Counted from the first letter of the stretch, positions 37,801-57,725 are shown. The stretch is 64,000 bases of DNA from Trifolium pratense (GCF_020283565.1 NC_060059.1:41904338-41968337); one strand, 5' to 3'. Numbers and translations are program-made. Notes: a model not told the origin generated them from the letters alone.

Positions 37801-40698
37801 GCTTGTGATTTAGATGGACATGTGAGGCTTCAAGATGCCCATCCTCGTGAAAATGAACTCGAGGGAGCCACGCATCTGATGGAAGAAAATGAGATGGAAA
37901 GGGAAGATAACAAGGTGCTAGAAGAAGTTATAGAGACTCAAACTGATCCAATTTATGAAGAGATAAGAGAAGAAGAATCTGGCATCGACACAGAACCCAG
38001 TTCTAGCTATGAGCCGGTTGAAACTGAGAAGTTGAGCAAAATTCAGGTTTCTAATACAGTCAATGAAACTCTTGAAGTAACTCCAGAGTTTTATTCATGT
38101 GATCTGCAGGATGATATAATAGTAGCAAGTAATGCTTCTATACAACATCAAGAGAAATACGAAGAGCCAGAATCTGTTCAAGAGACTAATGATTTCTGCG
38201 AGAAACATGCAGGCCAGACTTCTTCCTTTGATCAAGGTGTCCCTGTATTCGGTGAAACAGTGTATCAAATGAAAAATACATTTGAAACAGTTATCACTGA
38301 AGATGATTCTACAAATATTGGTGAAACTGACATGAAGGTTAGACAAAATCAAGATCAGTGTTTGGAAAAGGCAGAATCTGATTCTCATTTGGTTATGCTT
38401 GTTGAAGAAACAATTCCCGAGTCTATAGACATATGTAAGGATGTGAAGGAGGCTAGATTTGTGTCAGATGAAGAGATCAATGAGAATAGATCTAACTCCT
38501 CTAGTGAGGAAATGTTATTCGACAATGAACATGATATAGAAGCATCCCAGATGCCTAGTATGTCTGAATGGAAACAAAGCCCTATCGAAGAAGAGGAGGT
38601 TAAATCAATTCACAGAAATATAGAGGAGAGTCATCAAGCATCCAAAGCAATGGAAGAGAAGAAAGCCAATGATAAGTCACAAAAGGTAGAGGTGGATAAG
38701 GAACTCCTAAAAAAAATTGATGAAGCAAAAGATAGAGAAAGAGAAAAGGAGAAATTAGCTGTAGAAAGAGCTATTCGTGAAGCTCGTGAAAGGGCATTTG
38801 CTGATGCAAGAGAAAGGGCAGCTTTGGAGAGAGTTGCAGCTGAAGCACGTCAAAAGAACATTTTGAATGGACGAGAACGGCTAAAAGCCACTAGTCAAGC
38901 AACTGAGAAAACACCGGCTGAGAAGGCTGCTATAGAAGCAAAAATTAAATCTGAACGTGCTGCTGTGGAGAGAGCAACTGCAGAGGCAAGAACACGTGCC
39001 CTGGAGAGGGCACTGTCTGAGAAGGCTGCTTCTGATGCAAAAACTAAATCTGACAAGTCTGTTGCAGAGAAACACGGTGCTTCAAGAAGTAATGGAACAA
39101 AGCAACATTCAAAGTCTTTCAGCCATGGAGGTATGTGAAGTTAAAACGTTCAGCTTTACCTGAAATGTTCCTTATCTTTTTCTTATTTCATTGATTATTT
39201 ATTGATTTTGTACAAATTGCATTCTCTGAAGTTCGCGGTTCTACCGAGGTCTTTGATGGAGCTAATGCCGACTCTGCTCAGAGATGTAAAGCTAGGTCTG
39301 AGAGGCATCAGAGAATAGGGGAACGTGTGGTATGGTTACTTGTTTTGCGCACGAGTTTTGTACTTGTACATATTGGTTTATATGTCAAATGGTTCTTGCA
39401 ATGATCGTTCTGTACATTATGCAGGCAAAGGCTCTTGCAGAAAAGAGTATGCGTGATCGGCTTGTGCAGAAAGAGCAAGAGGAGAGAAATGTAATTTTCT
39501 ATTGTATTTGCATTTTACTCGCTTATCATTTTGTTTTACACAATATTTGTTCCTGCAGAGGGTAGCTGAAGCTCTCGATGCTGATGTTAAAAGGTGGTCT
39601 AGTGGGAAGGCAGGAAACTTGAGAGCATTGCTTTCGACATTACAATATGTATGAATCAACATACTAAATATACCTCCTTTTAGAATATAACCTCTGATGA
39701 ATGCTTTAGATTGTTATTTCTTGATATATTGCAACCAGCCATGCATTTTTTCCTTACTGTTATTGAACCTTTCCTTGTAAACTTCACTGGAGTAAACAAG
39801 AAATTAAAAAACCTTGTAGTAATTTGTGACTCAAAGGGGAAGATTACATGGGGAGTAAGAACTAGGTTGATATAGAGGAAGTGTTCGTTTTACCTTCAAC
39901 TGATTTATATACTTTGTTTTGATTGAAATATTAAAATAAGACACATGAATGAATTGATAAGAATCAGTATCACGTATTTGAAGGTATTGGGAAGATGAAG
40001 TCACTTTCATTAAATACACCTAATGTTGGGTTGCTTTAAATTTTAAAACACGATTACTTTGTTACTACTACCTTGCCGTTTCTCAGTAGATCCATTTTTG
40101 TCAATAGCATTTCTCAGTAGATCCATTTTTGCTTTGGAAATTTTCTTGATAAAATTAAAATTTCTCAGATCCTTGGACCCGATAGCGGCTGGCAACCAAT
40201 TACTTTAACAGAAATAGTAACCGCACCTGCTGTAAAGAAAGCTTATCGTAAAGCTACTCTTTGTGTGCATCCTGACAAGCTGCAGCAGCGAGGGGCCAGC
40301 GTTCAGCAAAAGTACACTTGTGAGAAGGTTTTCGATCTTCTAAAGGTTTGGTTTTCATCCATTATCCATCAATAAACATGAAAATTAGTTCTTCATATTT
40401 ACTCCATTGACCATTCTTTCTCCGAAAATGAAAAAATTTATTACATTGTCCTTAACGAGTTATACTATTAATTTGCTGATTTCAAGCTACAATCACATTG
40501 GTTCCCTAAAACTTTTTTTCTTTAAACTTATACAGAATAATATATGTTGAGTTTGGGATTGGCGTTACTAACATAGCATCCTTGTGTTTGGAAGTGACAG
40601 TTTAAAAAAGTACAGGGGAAGTTTCAGATTTCTGATTTTCTGATTATTTTGATTGTCTTCAGGAAGCTTGGAACAGATTCAACATGGAAGAAAGGTGA
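34849..40698 (+). CDS. AUL1: Auxilin-like protein with C-terminal J-domain
   Basis: Co-chaperone that would recruit Hsc70 to uncoat clathrin vesicles. Seven exons: 34849-35216, 35961-39130, 39232-39329, 39425-39490, 39559-39648, 40169-40345 and 40663-40698, giving 1334 residues, near Arabidopsis AUL1. The N-terminus has [20 protein letters not shown], then [17 protein letters not shown] and [10 protein letters not shown], typical of plant auxilins. The huge exon 2 encodes an acidic, probably disordered middle with little conserved fold. It ends in an Ala/Glu/Arg helix ([30 protein letters not shown]). The C-terminus is the auxilin-type J-domain: [20 protein letters not shown], with HPD at 1298-1300 and a closing [12 protein letters not shown]. 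The HPD needed for Hsc70 stimulation is intact. Exons 3-7 were placed from splice signals and frame. Confidence 0.95.
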
Positions 40699-41357
40699 AC
40701 AATGCATGATAGTTTTCTGATGATCATGCGCTCGGAGGTCACAATTCTTTCAAGTGAATAATTCAATGAAAAGTAAGATCATATTCGAATGTAGTAGGCA
40801 AATTTAGATGGCCTACAGGTGAAAACTTTCAATATATATATAAAGCTCATTGTTATTTATGTTCTACAATCTTTTCCCCATAAAAAAGAAGTTACTCTCT
40901 ACTTAAAATAAGTCTTTAATCGAAGAATAAATAACCTAGAAGATAGCTAACTGACAAAGTAACTTAACATCCTCTAGGCTGAAAAGATAGAGATGTGAAT
41001 AGTGTAAAAAGTAGTAATATATAGAGGCAACTTAGTCAATTTCTTCTTAGGTATGTCTGCTTGATTGGTCCAATTCACAGCTTTTTTTTAGAACTCTAAA
41101 TGATACAATACAAGTCAAATACATGATCCCATAAATAACATGTTTGACAGACGATTCCAATTGATAACAATGATAATAGTACCCACAGAGGAAACATATA
41201 GATAACAGAGAACCGAAACTAAACTTGCAATTACATACAACTTGACATTTCTTCATTGGATGCTATATAGACTCATCATCTCAAAGTGCCAACTCTGGAC
41301 GTAAAACCAGTTTTATTTTATTCGGGCAAGATGATTATCTCTCACCATGCTTACTAG
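40699..41357. other. 3' regions of convergent AUL1 and OTC genes
   Basis: Between the plus-strand auxilin-like stop and the minus-strand OTC stop. It should hold both 3' UTRs; no other feature was seen. Confidence 0.5.
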
Positions 41358-43701
<2,344 letters not shown>

Positions 43702-43737
43702 TTTCTCTTGTTCGTTTTTTTGGTTTCCTTGATGCGG

Positions 43738-43750
43738 CTATATATAATGA
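43738..43750 (-). promoter_or_regulatory. TATA box candidate for OTC
   Basis: The minus strand reads CATTATATATAGCC about 40 bases upstream of the start codon. This implies a very short leader if it is used. No alternative TATA was picked out further upstream. Confidence 0.4.
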
Positions 43751-45009
43751 GAAAATAGATAAGTTATATATAAATTATCAAATTAAGCACTAATTTGTAG
43801 GATTGTTTTTAAATGGTTCTTGATTTTATATTTCAAAAATATCTTTTGCTCTGTCAAATTTTATTTATATTAGTTTTTACAAAATATGTTAGAGACTAAA
43901 TTAATAGTAACTAAGTTTAGAACTCCGTTTTTTTTATAAGAAACAAAAGTGATAATATTTTTTTTTGGTCATTTTTATAAGAAACTTTGATCAATTTTAA
44001 ACTGTATTAAATATTTAATTTCACTTATGTTCTTATTTATTATAAGAGAGAATATTAAAAGTAAGTAAATTAGTGGAGTTATAACTCATAAGTAATTAAA
44101 TAAGGGTTTTTATTTAGAAGAGTATTAAATAAAAATACTTATTTATAATGTGTTTCACTGTCTTGAAATTTTTGTGTTTTGTTTCTTGTAAAAATAAAAA
44201 GGACCAAAGTCGTAATTAAGTTATAAAATTATAAAAATTTATAAACCAGTAGTGCCCTATTTAAGGTGCCATTTTCATTATAAATATTAATTTATTTTTA
44301 GTTTTCATCATCAATATTCAATCCATTGGACCATTCAATCTGATTTGAGAGTCAGTTTTGACATCAAGTAATTTCAGTCATCTCTCGATCGTAATTATGG
44401 GGATCGAACTGTAATCTTCTAATTAACATGAATCACAATTAAATTTTTGTTTATTTTATTGTTAATTATTTTCATATTATATTAATGATCAAACGTAAAT
44501 GCTTATATAATATGAAAGTAAACATTCACCTATATTTTTTAAACATGAAAGTATGCATTTACCTATATTTTTAAAACATTTTTAATAGTCCCTTTTTGTA
44601 AACGCTTCCCATTCATTTTCATTGTCAGTCCCTCTTCTCCTAATTATTTCCATTCTTTGTGCCATTGAATAGTCAATTTTGTAATCTCTTTGTGCCAAGA
44701 CAGCCAAGACTAGTATATAAAGTACATTATTAATAAAAATAAATAATTATTTTTAAAATAAAAATAATTAATTAATATTTTTATCATGTACTCCGTATTT
44801 AAATTTAAAAGTCCTAAAGTCCTAACATGATAATTTGTCATGTCATTGAAGTTTACGACAGGATAAAGAAAGGAAATTAGCTAACCCCGAGCAATTATTT
44901 CAAGGGAAATGGACAACCAAGAGAGAGGAAGAATATATGTTTTCTCTTTAGGCTCCTTAGAGTTCTTTTTCACTCTCTGGATTTTACTTTTTCGTCCTTC
45001 AATAAAAAT

Positions 45010-45119
45010 TTCGATTTCTATGAATCGAATTTTTTTTGTCTTAAAAAAAAATTCGGTTTCTGTTAACCGAAATATTCATGAATTTGAACTAGAAAAAACT
45101 TCGGTTTCTGCGAACCGAA
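45010..45119. repeat. Three spaced 20-bp palindromes TTCGRTTTCT...AAYCGAA
   Basis: Positions 45010-45029, 45052-45071 and 45100-45119 each form a perfect 8-bp inverted repeat around a 4-base loop. The first has TTCGATTT with a matching AATCGAA end; the other two have TTCGGTTT with AACCGAA. Spacing is 42 and 48 bases. Confidence 0.85.
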
Positions 45120-45574
45120 ATTTATATCAAGGACAAAATTAAAATATTTAGGGGTATAAAAGATACATCGGGGGCTCGAAGAGAAAACATCGGAAGAATA
45201 AGGTCCATAATTTGTTTGCATTTCAATTTTAATTTCATAATCCAGCCCATCCCTTTGCATGCACTCGTTTCCCTTGCATGAACTCAAAATGGAAAGGCCA
45301 AATGATCAAGAACACTAAAATTGATTAAAAGATGATTTGATTAGACGCAAAAAAGATTAAAAAAAAAATGATGATTGAGTTTGAGTAGATTTATTATTCA
45401 AACACGAATACAACACACATACATGTATAATACAACACAAAAATACATACATTTTAGGTGATTTTTTTTTGGGGCAAGAATGCTCTCCTTTTCTCAAAAG
45501 TAATAAAAGACACACATTCTAAAAATTAGTGACATTAATTAAATAATTATACACCAAAATTAAGTAATGATGCT

Positions 45575-45846
45575 ATCCAAATAGAACTGGAATTTTGTCA
45601 AAACAAATATTACAATAGTATTACATGTGAGAGTGATTGTTTGGAAGCTGTTGAATTGGTTAATGTTGGACAAGATAATACCTTACAAATTTATGCTCCA
45701 GACATCCGTCATATTATTGATGGTTTGCACATGATTGATAGCACTACACTAGTGCATGTTCTTAGGGAACAAAATATATGTGCAGATTTTAGTAAAGGAG
45801 GAATCACATTCGAGGTGTTCTTCCTACTAAAATTGGTTATCGCTTA
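45575..45846 (+). pseudogene. RNase H-like (RVT_3 type) fragment
   Basis: One frame reads SDCLEAVELVNVGQ, then IRHIIDGLHMIDSTTLVHVL and REQNICADFSKGG. This is the end of an RVT_3-type RNase H domain, whose usual ending is HVxREx(N)xxAD followed by an alanine/leucine-lysine motif. The start of the domain and any other exon are missing. It probably comes from a LINE or captured fragment. Confidence 0.6.
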
Positions 45847-46200
45847 ACTTAGAGTCTCTCATTTTAAGATATAAATTGAAACTTAGTTTCTATTTTTTCT
45901 TTTTGTCCGTTATTTTGTGACAAAAAAAATTCCGTTTATTTTAAGAAATGAAAATGATCTCAACTTCTTTTATGACTATTCCTTTAAAAAAAACTTAAAA
46001 TTTATAACTCTTTCTCGGGTGAATTTTTTTGTAAACTTTATATTCTTAAGATTTTATCTCTTAATAATGTGAGCCTGGCTTTCTCAATAAAATAAAATGC
46101 AAGAGTAAATTTAGAAGCATAGCTCTTATATATGTATTAAAAGATAACTTTCCTCATAAACATGGATATTATGATCAACAATTCATAAAACATAAACCTT

Positions 46201-46802
46201 ATCTTTTATATTATAAGCTTGTATACACAAGCAAACTCTAAACCCTAATTTATTTTCTCTATTTTCCCTCCATTTTATCTTGCAATTTTTATTAAAAAAT
46301 AATACAATTTTGTCTTGAATAAGATTCGAACCCGCAACCCTTTAGTGCAAGGCAATATTTCCAACCACTATGGCAAGTATACCAATTGTGATTAAAATTA
46401 TGTGCAATAATTGATAAGCACCATCAATTTTAAAAGTATATCATATCAAAATTATTGTTGACTATATTATTCATCACGAAATATTTTTATGTCTTTCCTG
46501 ATCAATGATTTTTTTTCTACCGGATCATAAATTTAGAGAATAATTATCATGTGAGATTTAGAAAGTTATTATCATATGTAATTTGGAAAGTTATTATGAA
46601 ACTCAATTTTGCTAAATCAATTTTTTTTTGCAATACAACCAAACACAACCATAGTCATGTCACTAATCACATTCATTATTTTGATTTTAACATTGCAGAT
46701 TTAATATTAACCGATGATCAATTGATACAATATGCACTAGCAGACCAATTGTGATTTAAACTATGTCCACAAAGTGTTAAGCTCCATCAACTTTCATAGG
46801 AA
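46201..46802 (-). repeat. Dispersed repeat, copy B, inverted relative to 1-620
   Basis: Reverse complement of 1-620, with a single copy of the segment that is duplicated in copy A. It starts 'atcttttatattataagctt' and ends 'aacttt' then 'cataggaa'. The pair encloses about 45.6 kb with all genes from RPL7 to OTC. Confidence 0.8.
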
Positions 46803-47080
46803 AGATTTCATACGACAATTAAGCACCATCAATTTTCATTGCACAATTTAAACAATTAAAAACCGATAATCTCATATATTATAAGCTTGCTAACATAAGC
46901 TAACCCTAAACCAAATTTTTTCCTCTCTCATTTTCTCTTTCTTTTTATTGCAGCTTTATATTAACAAAATACAGATTTGTCATTGAACATGCATCCCTTA
47001 CTTACAATAAAACCTTTCAACCGCTAAAACATGTTCTTCAATTATGAAAGAATTTAGGAATCCTAATATGTTAACCCTGT
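46803..47080 (-). repeat. Weaker related copy next to the dispersed repeat
   Basis: 'aagcaccatcaattttcat', 'tataagcttgctaacataag', 'ctaaccctaaacc' and 'cctctctcattttctc' follow the same order as landmarks in 46201-46802, but much diverged. It may be an older tandem copy. Confidence 0.45.
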
Positions 47081-47503
47081 TTTCAATAAATTTGAACGGC
47101 GGAATTAATCACAATTTTTATTTATTTATGGATATCTACTTAATTTTATGTTCTTGATTATGTCTTTAATTTTTTTTTAACCTTTAATTATCATCAATTT
47201 TTTAACCTTTAGTTATCAGTAATTTTTTTTAATAAGTAAACAAAACGATGGGGTTCCAAAATTTTTTAAAAAATATATAAAATATAAAATAAGCACATAA
47301 ACAAATATAGAATAATTAGTCCATGAAATTTCTTATACTACTCTTATTGAAAATACTCTTAGAATTTTTGTATTTTATTTTTTATTGTTACATATTACAC
47401 CCAATTAGACTCATGCACCGCATGAGTCAAAGTTCTAGTTTAATATGAAAAAGAAAAAGTAGAAAATAAATTAATCAATCTGAGACACAAAGTACTATTT
47501 AAT

Positions 47504-49932
47504 TTATTCCTTCTTGGTACCATTGGCTGGATTCTCCACAGCTTTAGGAAGAAGCCCTTTTTCTCTACAAGTTTCTACAGCTTCTGTGAACATGTCTTCT
47601 AAGCTGTACTTAAATTTGAAGCCCAAATCTGTGATCTTCTTTGAACAAAATTTAATAATTTCCAATTCATCTGAGATTCCATTGAATCTAAAAATCAAAT
47701 GAACAAAATTAGAACAACAAATATTTTATCAATTGTATCTTATTTTTCTAAGTGAACAATAATCAATTACTTTTCTGTAGCTCATCTCATCTAAGCTCTT
47801 TTAAATTATATTTTAAATTTTTCCTTGTATTTATTATTTTTTAAATATACAAATTATTAATTTATCTTAAGAAATTAGAAGTCGTGTTATACAAAATAAT
47901 CCTCTTCACAAAACTCTATAAACAAAATATCTTAGAAACATTTATATACGAAACAGATACCTTAAATATGAATTTACTTTCTTTAGTATGCATGAAATAT
48001 GTAATTTTTTACTTTCCCCTAATTAAGAAGAGAAATTTCTCCGCAAGTTAGTAATTATATACTATTAACAACTCTATTCGCATCAAACTCAACTTAATTT
48101 TTTACTTTCCGCTGATGCTATAAGAACTAGTGTTCCTCGATTAATTACTATGTAATTCTTCTTTTTAGGTTTTTTCAGCCCTCCATTTAATAAAAAAATC
48201 TTATAAGAAATTGGAAAATCTTACTTTGTAGGGACATTGAACTCTGGATGTTTTTCTTTAATAAGTTTTGCAACTTCATGAATGGTTGCCTCATGTGAAC
48301 AGCAAATGTATCTCCCTTGAGCTTTTGGATTCTCAAACAGAAATATATGAGCAAGACAAAGGTCATCTAAATGGACGTATTGCCCTTGCTTTATGATTGA
48401 GTAATGTGCCTCATTTCCTGCAATATAATCAGTGGCCCAATTATATAATCAGTGGCCCAATTATATAGTATCATTATTTTGTTTTTTTAGGCCAGTGGCT
48501 AAAAATTTCACTCTTAAGGTAAATAAGTGAAGTATTCGGGGTTCGATTCCCAACCCCTACATATAAAATATTGTGTCTTTACCAACTGAGTTAAACTCAC
48601 ATGGACATAATATAGTATAATAAGGATGTTCAAAATTCAAAAAATAAAGTGTCATTATAATAAGGTTTTTTAGGTTTAAATATTATTTTGTCCTTCTACT
48701 AAAAAACTAAAAAAATAATTTTTTTTACAGTCTTAGATGAAGTGGTAATCTACTGAAATTAAACTCACATATAATTGTGAGATCCCGGGTTCGAACCTGG
48801 GTCACGACGTCCGACCTAACAATATTGGCATTTTTGTCAGTTGAGCTAGGACTTATGGAAAAAAAATAATTATTTTATCCTACAAATATTTTACTCTTTT
48901 GAGGTTAAAAACTTATTTAGTCCTATGTATGCACCTGTGATAAGGGAAAGTGCAGTGATTAAACTAGGTGGCATTGAGGCCATAAGAAAGGGGCCAACAA
49001 CAAGAGGTGGAATGATGGAGACAAAGTCTATGTTGTGCTCTTTCGAATACTTCCAAGCTTCTTGCTCTGCTAGGGTCTTTGAAACAAAATACATCTACAA
49101 AAATAAAATGGATGAAGTAATAACATTATTTCATAGAATAACCTTTATTAAAAAAAACTCACTAAATATTAAATATTTTCTTTTGTTATTAAAAATAAAT
49201 AAGCTAACTATAAAAGATGATTGAGTAATTAATTACTAACCCAACCGGTCATCTTGACTCTACGGCAAAAGTCAACGTCACTCCAATCAGTTTCATCTAT
49301 AACATGCTTTAGATGCTCAGTAACGTCCAGAGTTCCAGCCGATGATGTGAAAATCAATCTTCTAATTGTTTTTGTCTTCTCACATGCTTTTAGTATGTCT
49401 ATTAATCCGTTTACGGTAGGCTTTATCATTTCCTTCTGTACTTTTAAATAATTTCCAATTATATTAGGTAAAAATTAACAAATAAGAATCTTGTTAATTG
49501 CTAATAAGTAAAAAATTAATAAATATACCTCAGGGTCCTTGGATTCAAAATCCATTGGTGTAGCAACATGAAAAACTCCTGTGCACCCTTTAATTGCTTC
49601 ATCAAAACTCCCCTCTTTATCAAGATCAGCCTTCCAAAGAGACAATTTGCTATTTGCACCCGGCAGTTCCAACAAATGTTTCACCTTCTTCATGTTATCT
49701 GCATTTTTAACTTAATTAGTGTTATATTATTTTGATTTGATGGTAGTACATAGGGAATTCATTAATTTAAGCATCATCAACATGAAAAATGATGCAACAT
49801 TTTGAAAATAGAACCTGGATCACGAATAGTGGCTCGAACAGTGTAACCACGCTCCATAAGTCTCATAACAAGCCACGATCCGATGAAACCTGAAGCTCCG
49901 GTAACACAAACTGTTTCCGACTCCGAACCCAT
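47504..49932 (-). CDS. DFR: Dihydroflavonol 4-reductase, Asp-type copy
   Basis: NADPH-dependent reduction of dihydroflavonols to leucoanthocyanidins, the branch to anthocyanins and condensed tannins, in the cytosol. Six exons: 49815-49932, 49529-49698, 49241-49435, 48935-49094, 48225-48417 and 47504-47687, giving 339 residues. The N-terminal Rossmann motif is [16 protein letters not shown], and the catalytic Tyr-x3-Lys is in [13 protein letters not shown]. Exon 3 carries the substrate segment [15 protein letters not shown], with Asp at residue 133 by my count. That is the position written N134 in Gerbera and N133 in grape. Introns 4 and 5 are normal sizes; two SINE relics sit in intron 4. The ending is [17 protein letters not shown]. 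Same strand as its paralogue at 52807, 2.9 kb away. Exon 2 is nearly identical to the paralogue's. Confidence 0.95.
48490..48610 (-). mobile_element. SINE relic in DFR intron 4
   Basis: The plus-strand words 'gccagtggctaaaaatttca', 'gtattcggggttcgattccc' and 'ccaactgagttaaactcaca' match the order in the SINE at 57726-57871, same orientation, with many substitutions. Flanks 'tatagtatcattat' and 'tatagtataataag' may be a decayed duplication. Confidence 0.65.
48736..48853 (-). mobile_element. Second SINE relic in DFR intron 4
   Basis: On the minus strand 'tcctagctcaactgacaaaa' (A box), then 'cccaggttcgaacccgggat' (B box) and an A-rich tail. It is the same family as 4849-4993. The 'aaaaaaataatt' on both sides may be a target duplication. 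Confidence 0.7.
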
Positions 49933-50029
49933 GTCTATTTTCAGTGCACTTCTCTTCTCTTTTTTCCTTTTCAATTTAGCTTGAAATTTGAATGGAAGAC
50001 AATGTATAGATATATGTGGTGGGTGCTTC

Positions 50030-50043
50030 TATTTATATATATA
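50030..50043 (-). promoter_or_regulatory. TATA box of the Asp-type DFR
   Basis: The minus strand reads TATATATATAAATA about 100 bases upstream of the ATG at 49932, a normal distance for a plant leader of 60-70 bases. Confidence 0.6.
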
Positions 50044-52806
50044 GATAAAAGAAACTCTGAGTAAGTGGTAACAAATTTTGTATATACTAAGAGGAATGTT
50101 ATTATCTAAGGAAAATTTGAAATATTTAAACTTTTAATCAAACATCAACAAATTATTTTCTCAACAAATCGAGTAACGATCCTTTCATTTCTTAACATAC
50201 TACAATTACTAAAGTTTTGATGTATAAATATTGAGTTGGGATCATCTCCATTTCTAATTATTTTCATTTTTTCTATTACCAATTTTTTTAAATATTTTAG
50301 GATGCATAAAAGTAATTTCACCTCATTTAATGTCACACTTTTGTATTTATATTTTCAAAACTATATAGTAATGAAAGAAATGAAAGTAATTGGAAATGGA
50401 GAGGATCCCAATTTTATTTTATTTTTTTGATAAAGCAGGGGTCCAACTTATAAATATTCAAATAATGTCAACAATTCTTAAAAAATGTGCATTTATATTA
50501 TTGATTTATTTCAAAACTTAATAGTAATGGACAACTTCATTTCTTTTAGGAAATGGAGACGATCCATACTCCAACAAATCTGATATTTGGACACTCATAT
50601 TATACTTCATTTACATAAACTAAGTAAGTGATTAATGAATTCTACCAAAAAATAAATTGTTTGTAGAACTCAAATTTAATTTTTTGTCAAACTTTATTTA
50701 AAATCCGAAGGCTAACGGTAAAAAAAAATCGACCAATCTAAATCTTAAAAGAGAAAAAAAAAAGATCATTATAAAAAAAAAATAAAAAAATAGATAGAAT
50801 ATTGCAATAAATGTGCATAGATCGATGATACGATATAAATGAAGAGATGAGAAGCAAGTGAAATGTTGAATTGTTTAATGAATGTTTGAGAGTTCTTCAA
50901 AAAAGTTTAATACTAATTTTTATTTTGTTTGAATTTTGAATTTAAATTTTAGAAGAAGAGACCCTCATCTTGTTAGCTAAATATTTATTAATATATTCTT
51001 CGGTCATATTGTGTATTTATCTAAACTAAATTTAAGACCTAAAATCCTTACTTGAGTCGTTGGAGGCCAGCACTGTTTTATTTTTTTTCTTCTATCTCAA
51101 ATATGCATGATTGAATTCATTTTTAATAAATTAATATATTGAGAAAATATAATATTCCCAATATAGTTTTTGGATTTGGTAGTATTTACTAGTCACGCAT
51201 ATCATATTCAACGCACGTGATCACTTGCCGCTACGGTGTACTGTTAGATGAAGTCAAGAGCTGGTAAGTGGGAGCTTACTAACTACTCTCTTGCGTAATG
51301 CAACTCTCACGAGTCACGACTTCACGTTAGTGTATTAGGTATCGTTTGTACTGACTTTTTTTTCTTCTTATTTAGAATTTATGCAAACAACTTAACAATT
51401 TTTATATATTATAATAAGTTTGTCAAGGTAGTTTATGATAAAATAACTTATAAAATTACAATTTTTACTAGTGTGAACTTATAAAATAACATAAAATTTA
51501 ATTTATATTGCATAAGCTATTTGCATAAGTTCAAAAAAAGCTAGGCCAAACGGACCCTTAGACTACTTTTTATTTTTTGACAAAAATGTAATAGACTACT
51601 TTTAATTTTGCAGTACATTTTAAATTTGATGGAGTTTGAAAATAAAGTATACTATCCGGTCAAAATCCAGAGTTTAAACATACTACTCATACCATTCCAA
51701 ATTTTTAGCACCAAAAAAAAAACACTATATTTTTTTTATTTTATTTAGATATTATTTATTTATATATAAGTATTAAAAATATAATTTTATATTATTTAAC
51801 ACATGTGATCAAATAAAATATTGAGACTGAACATTCTATAAGCTCTCTTTAGAATTCTCCAAATCTAGTTGAAAACAATGAAAATGAAGATGATCATTTT
51901 GATGAAGTGGAATGTTTTGAATTTTGATGATGTAAACTAAGTGAGTCAGCCCACTTTATCATCTCTAAATAACATGTATAAATATATTGAAAAAAAATAT
52001 TGAAGGTTAGATTTTGATTATTTTGTTAGGCATAATGTAGCATTCAAATAGACTCCCAATCCACTTAAATTAATCAAACTACACTATTAGAAACATTCTT
52101 GGGATAAACTCACTCACCGCGTTATTTTAGGATAAACTCTCTCAAATTTGATGATTGTTTTTTTTGCTCACACAAAAAAATACACTATAATATCTCTCGG
52201 TACGTTAGATTTACATTATCAGGAAATATCTTTCAATAGATAGAGTTTTGCAATCCAAAAAGATTTAGAGGCGTAGCTTATTGCTCGTTTACCTTTTATT
52301 CATATGTAATTATTATAATTATAATATATCTATGATAATTCATAGAGGTAAACAGCGGAATTCTGATCAATTTTAGGGGAGTAAAGGACAACCATGTTCA
52401 AATTTTGTCGTTGTAATTTTTATTTTGTGCCTTTGAAGTCAACTTTATGTGAATGCTTAGTCCAAAAAAAACATATTAGGACGTTTTTTTTTAGTCTTAA
52501 ACACATGAATAAAAACTTTTAAAAGACAACATGGGCTTTTGGGCTAGCATTGAAATTCTCAATCAAGAACAAATGAAGAAAAACAAGATCCTAAAGCCAT
52601 CACACACATGAAGACCCAAAGTCTATTTATTTAAAGATCTACTTTTATTCTTCACTACTTTCTTAAATATCACACTCCTTAGATAAGGAAAAACATCGTT
52701 TATTTCGCGTTTGGATGAATATTTCGGACAAAACGATGTTCTTTTCCATCTAAGGGTAAATTCTGACAAGGTGAATTTTAAGAATTAGGGCAAAAGAAGC
52801 TCCTAT
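50044..52806. other. Spacer between the DFR genes
   Basis: No exon-like DFR sequence or other gene seen. AT-rich, with a MITE-like piece at 51338-51560 and small hairpins. The promoter of the 47504 gene lies at the left end. Confidence 0.5.
51338..51560. mobile_element. hAT-like MITE in the DFR spacer
   Basis: The left end 'aggtatcgtttgtactgact' and the right end 'aggccaaacggacccttag' are imperfect inverted repeats. The interior has 'acttataaaat' and 'atgcaaa' words on both strands. No clean target duplication. Confidence 0.45.
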
Positions 52807-57366
<4,560 letters not shown>

Positions 57367-57375
57367 CAAAAAATA

Positions 57376-57660
57376 GGCTTAACTACACATTTGGTCTCTT
57401 ACGTTTATTTTAGGTTTCAATTTGGTCCCTTACGTTTATTTTAAGTTTCAAGTTAGTCCTTTCCGTTAGTTTTGTCACTAACACCGTTTGAACAGTACAC
57501 GTGTCAGTGTGTCCAAGTGCCACGTGTTAGTCCACGTATGCAAATTGACTGCCACATGTGACAAAATTGACGGAAAGGACCAACTTGAAATCTAAAATAA
57601 ACGTAAGGGACCAAATTGAAACCTAAAATAAACGTAAGGGACCAAATGTATAGTTAAGCC
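57376..57660. mobile_element. Mutator-like MITE with perfect 9-bp duplication
   Basis: 285 bp with arms of about 75 bp: 'ggcttaactacacatttggt' at the left and 'ccaaatgtatagttaagcc' at the right. Each arm repeats 'cccttacgtttatttta' twice. CAAAAAATA lies at 57367-57375 and 57661-57669. Nine-base duplications are characteristic of Mutator-like transposition. Confidence 0.93.
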
Positions 57661-57725
57661 CAAAAAATACATATAATAACCAACCCAAAAATCTAATTAT
57701 TGTATCGAAAATTTAATAGTATTTT

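Larger units (their letters stand above)
43751..47503. other. Intergenic between OTC and the first DFR
   Basis: AT-rich without a complete gene. It holds the triple palindrome at 45010-45119, an RNase H-like remnant at 45575-45846, the inverted dispersed repeat at 46201-46802 and a weaker related stretch after it. Confidence 0.5.

Noticed and set aside
36708..38388. Several minus-strand frames opposite the auxilin-like exon 2
   Set aside because: They are shadows of the long coding exon and have no signatures.
48780..48850. Possible tRNA gene in the DFR intron
   Set aside because: Same reason: an A/B-box SINE relic, with no tRNA fold found.
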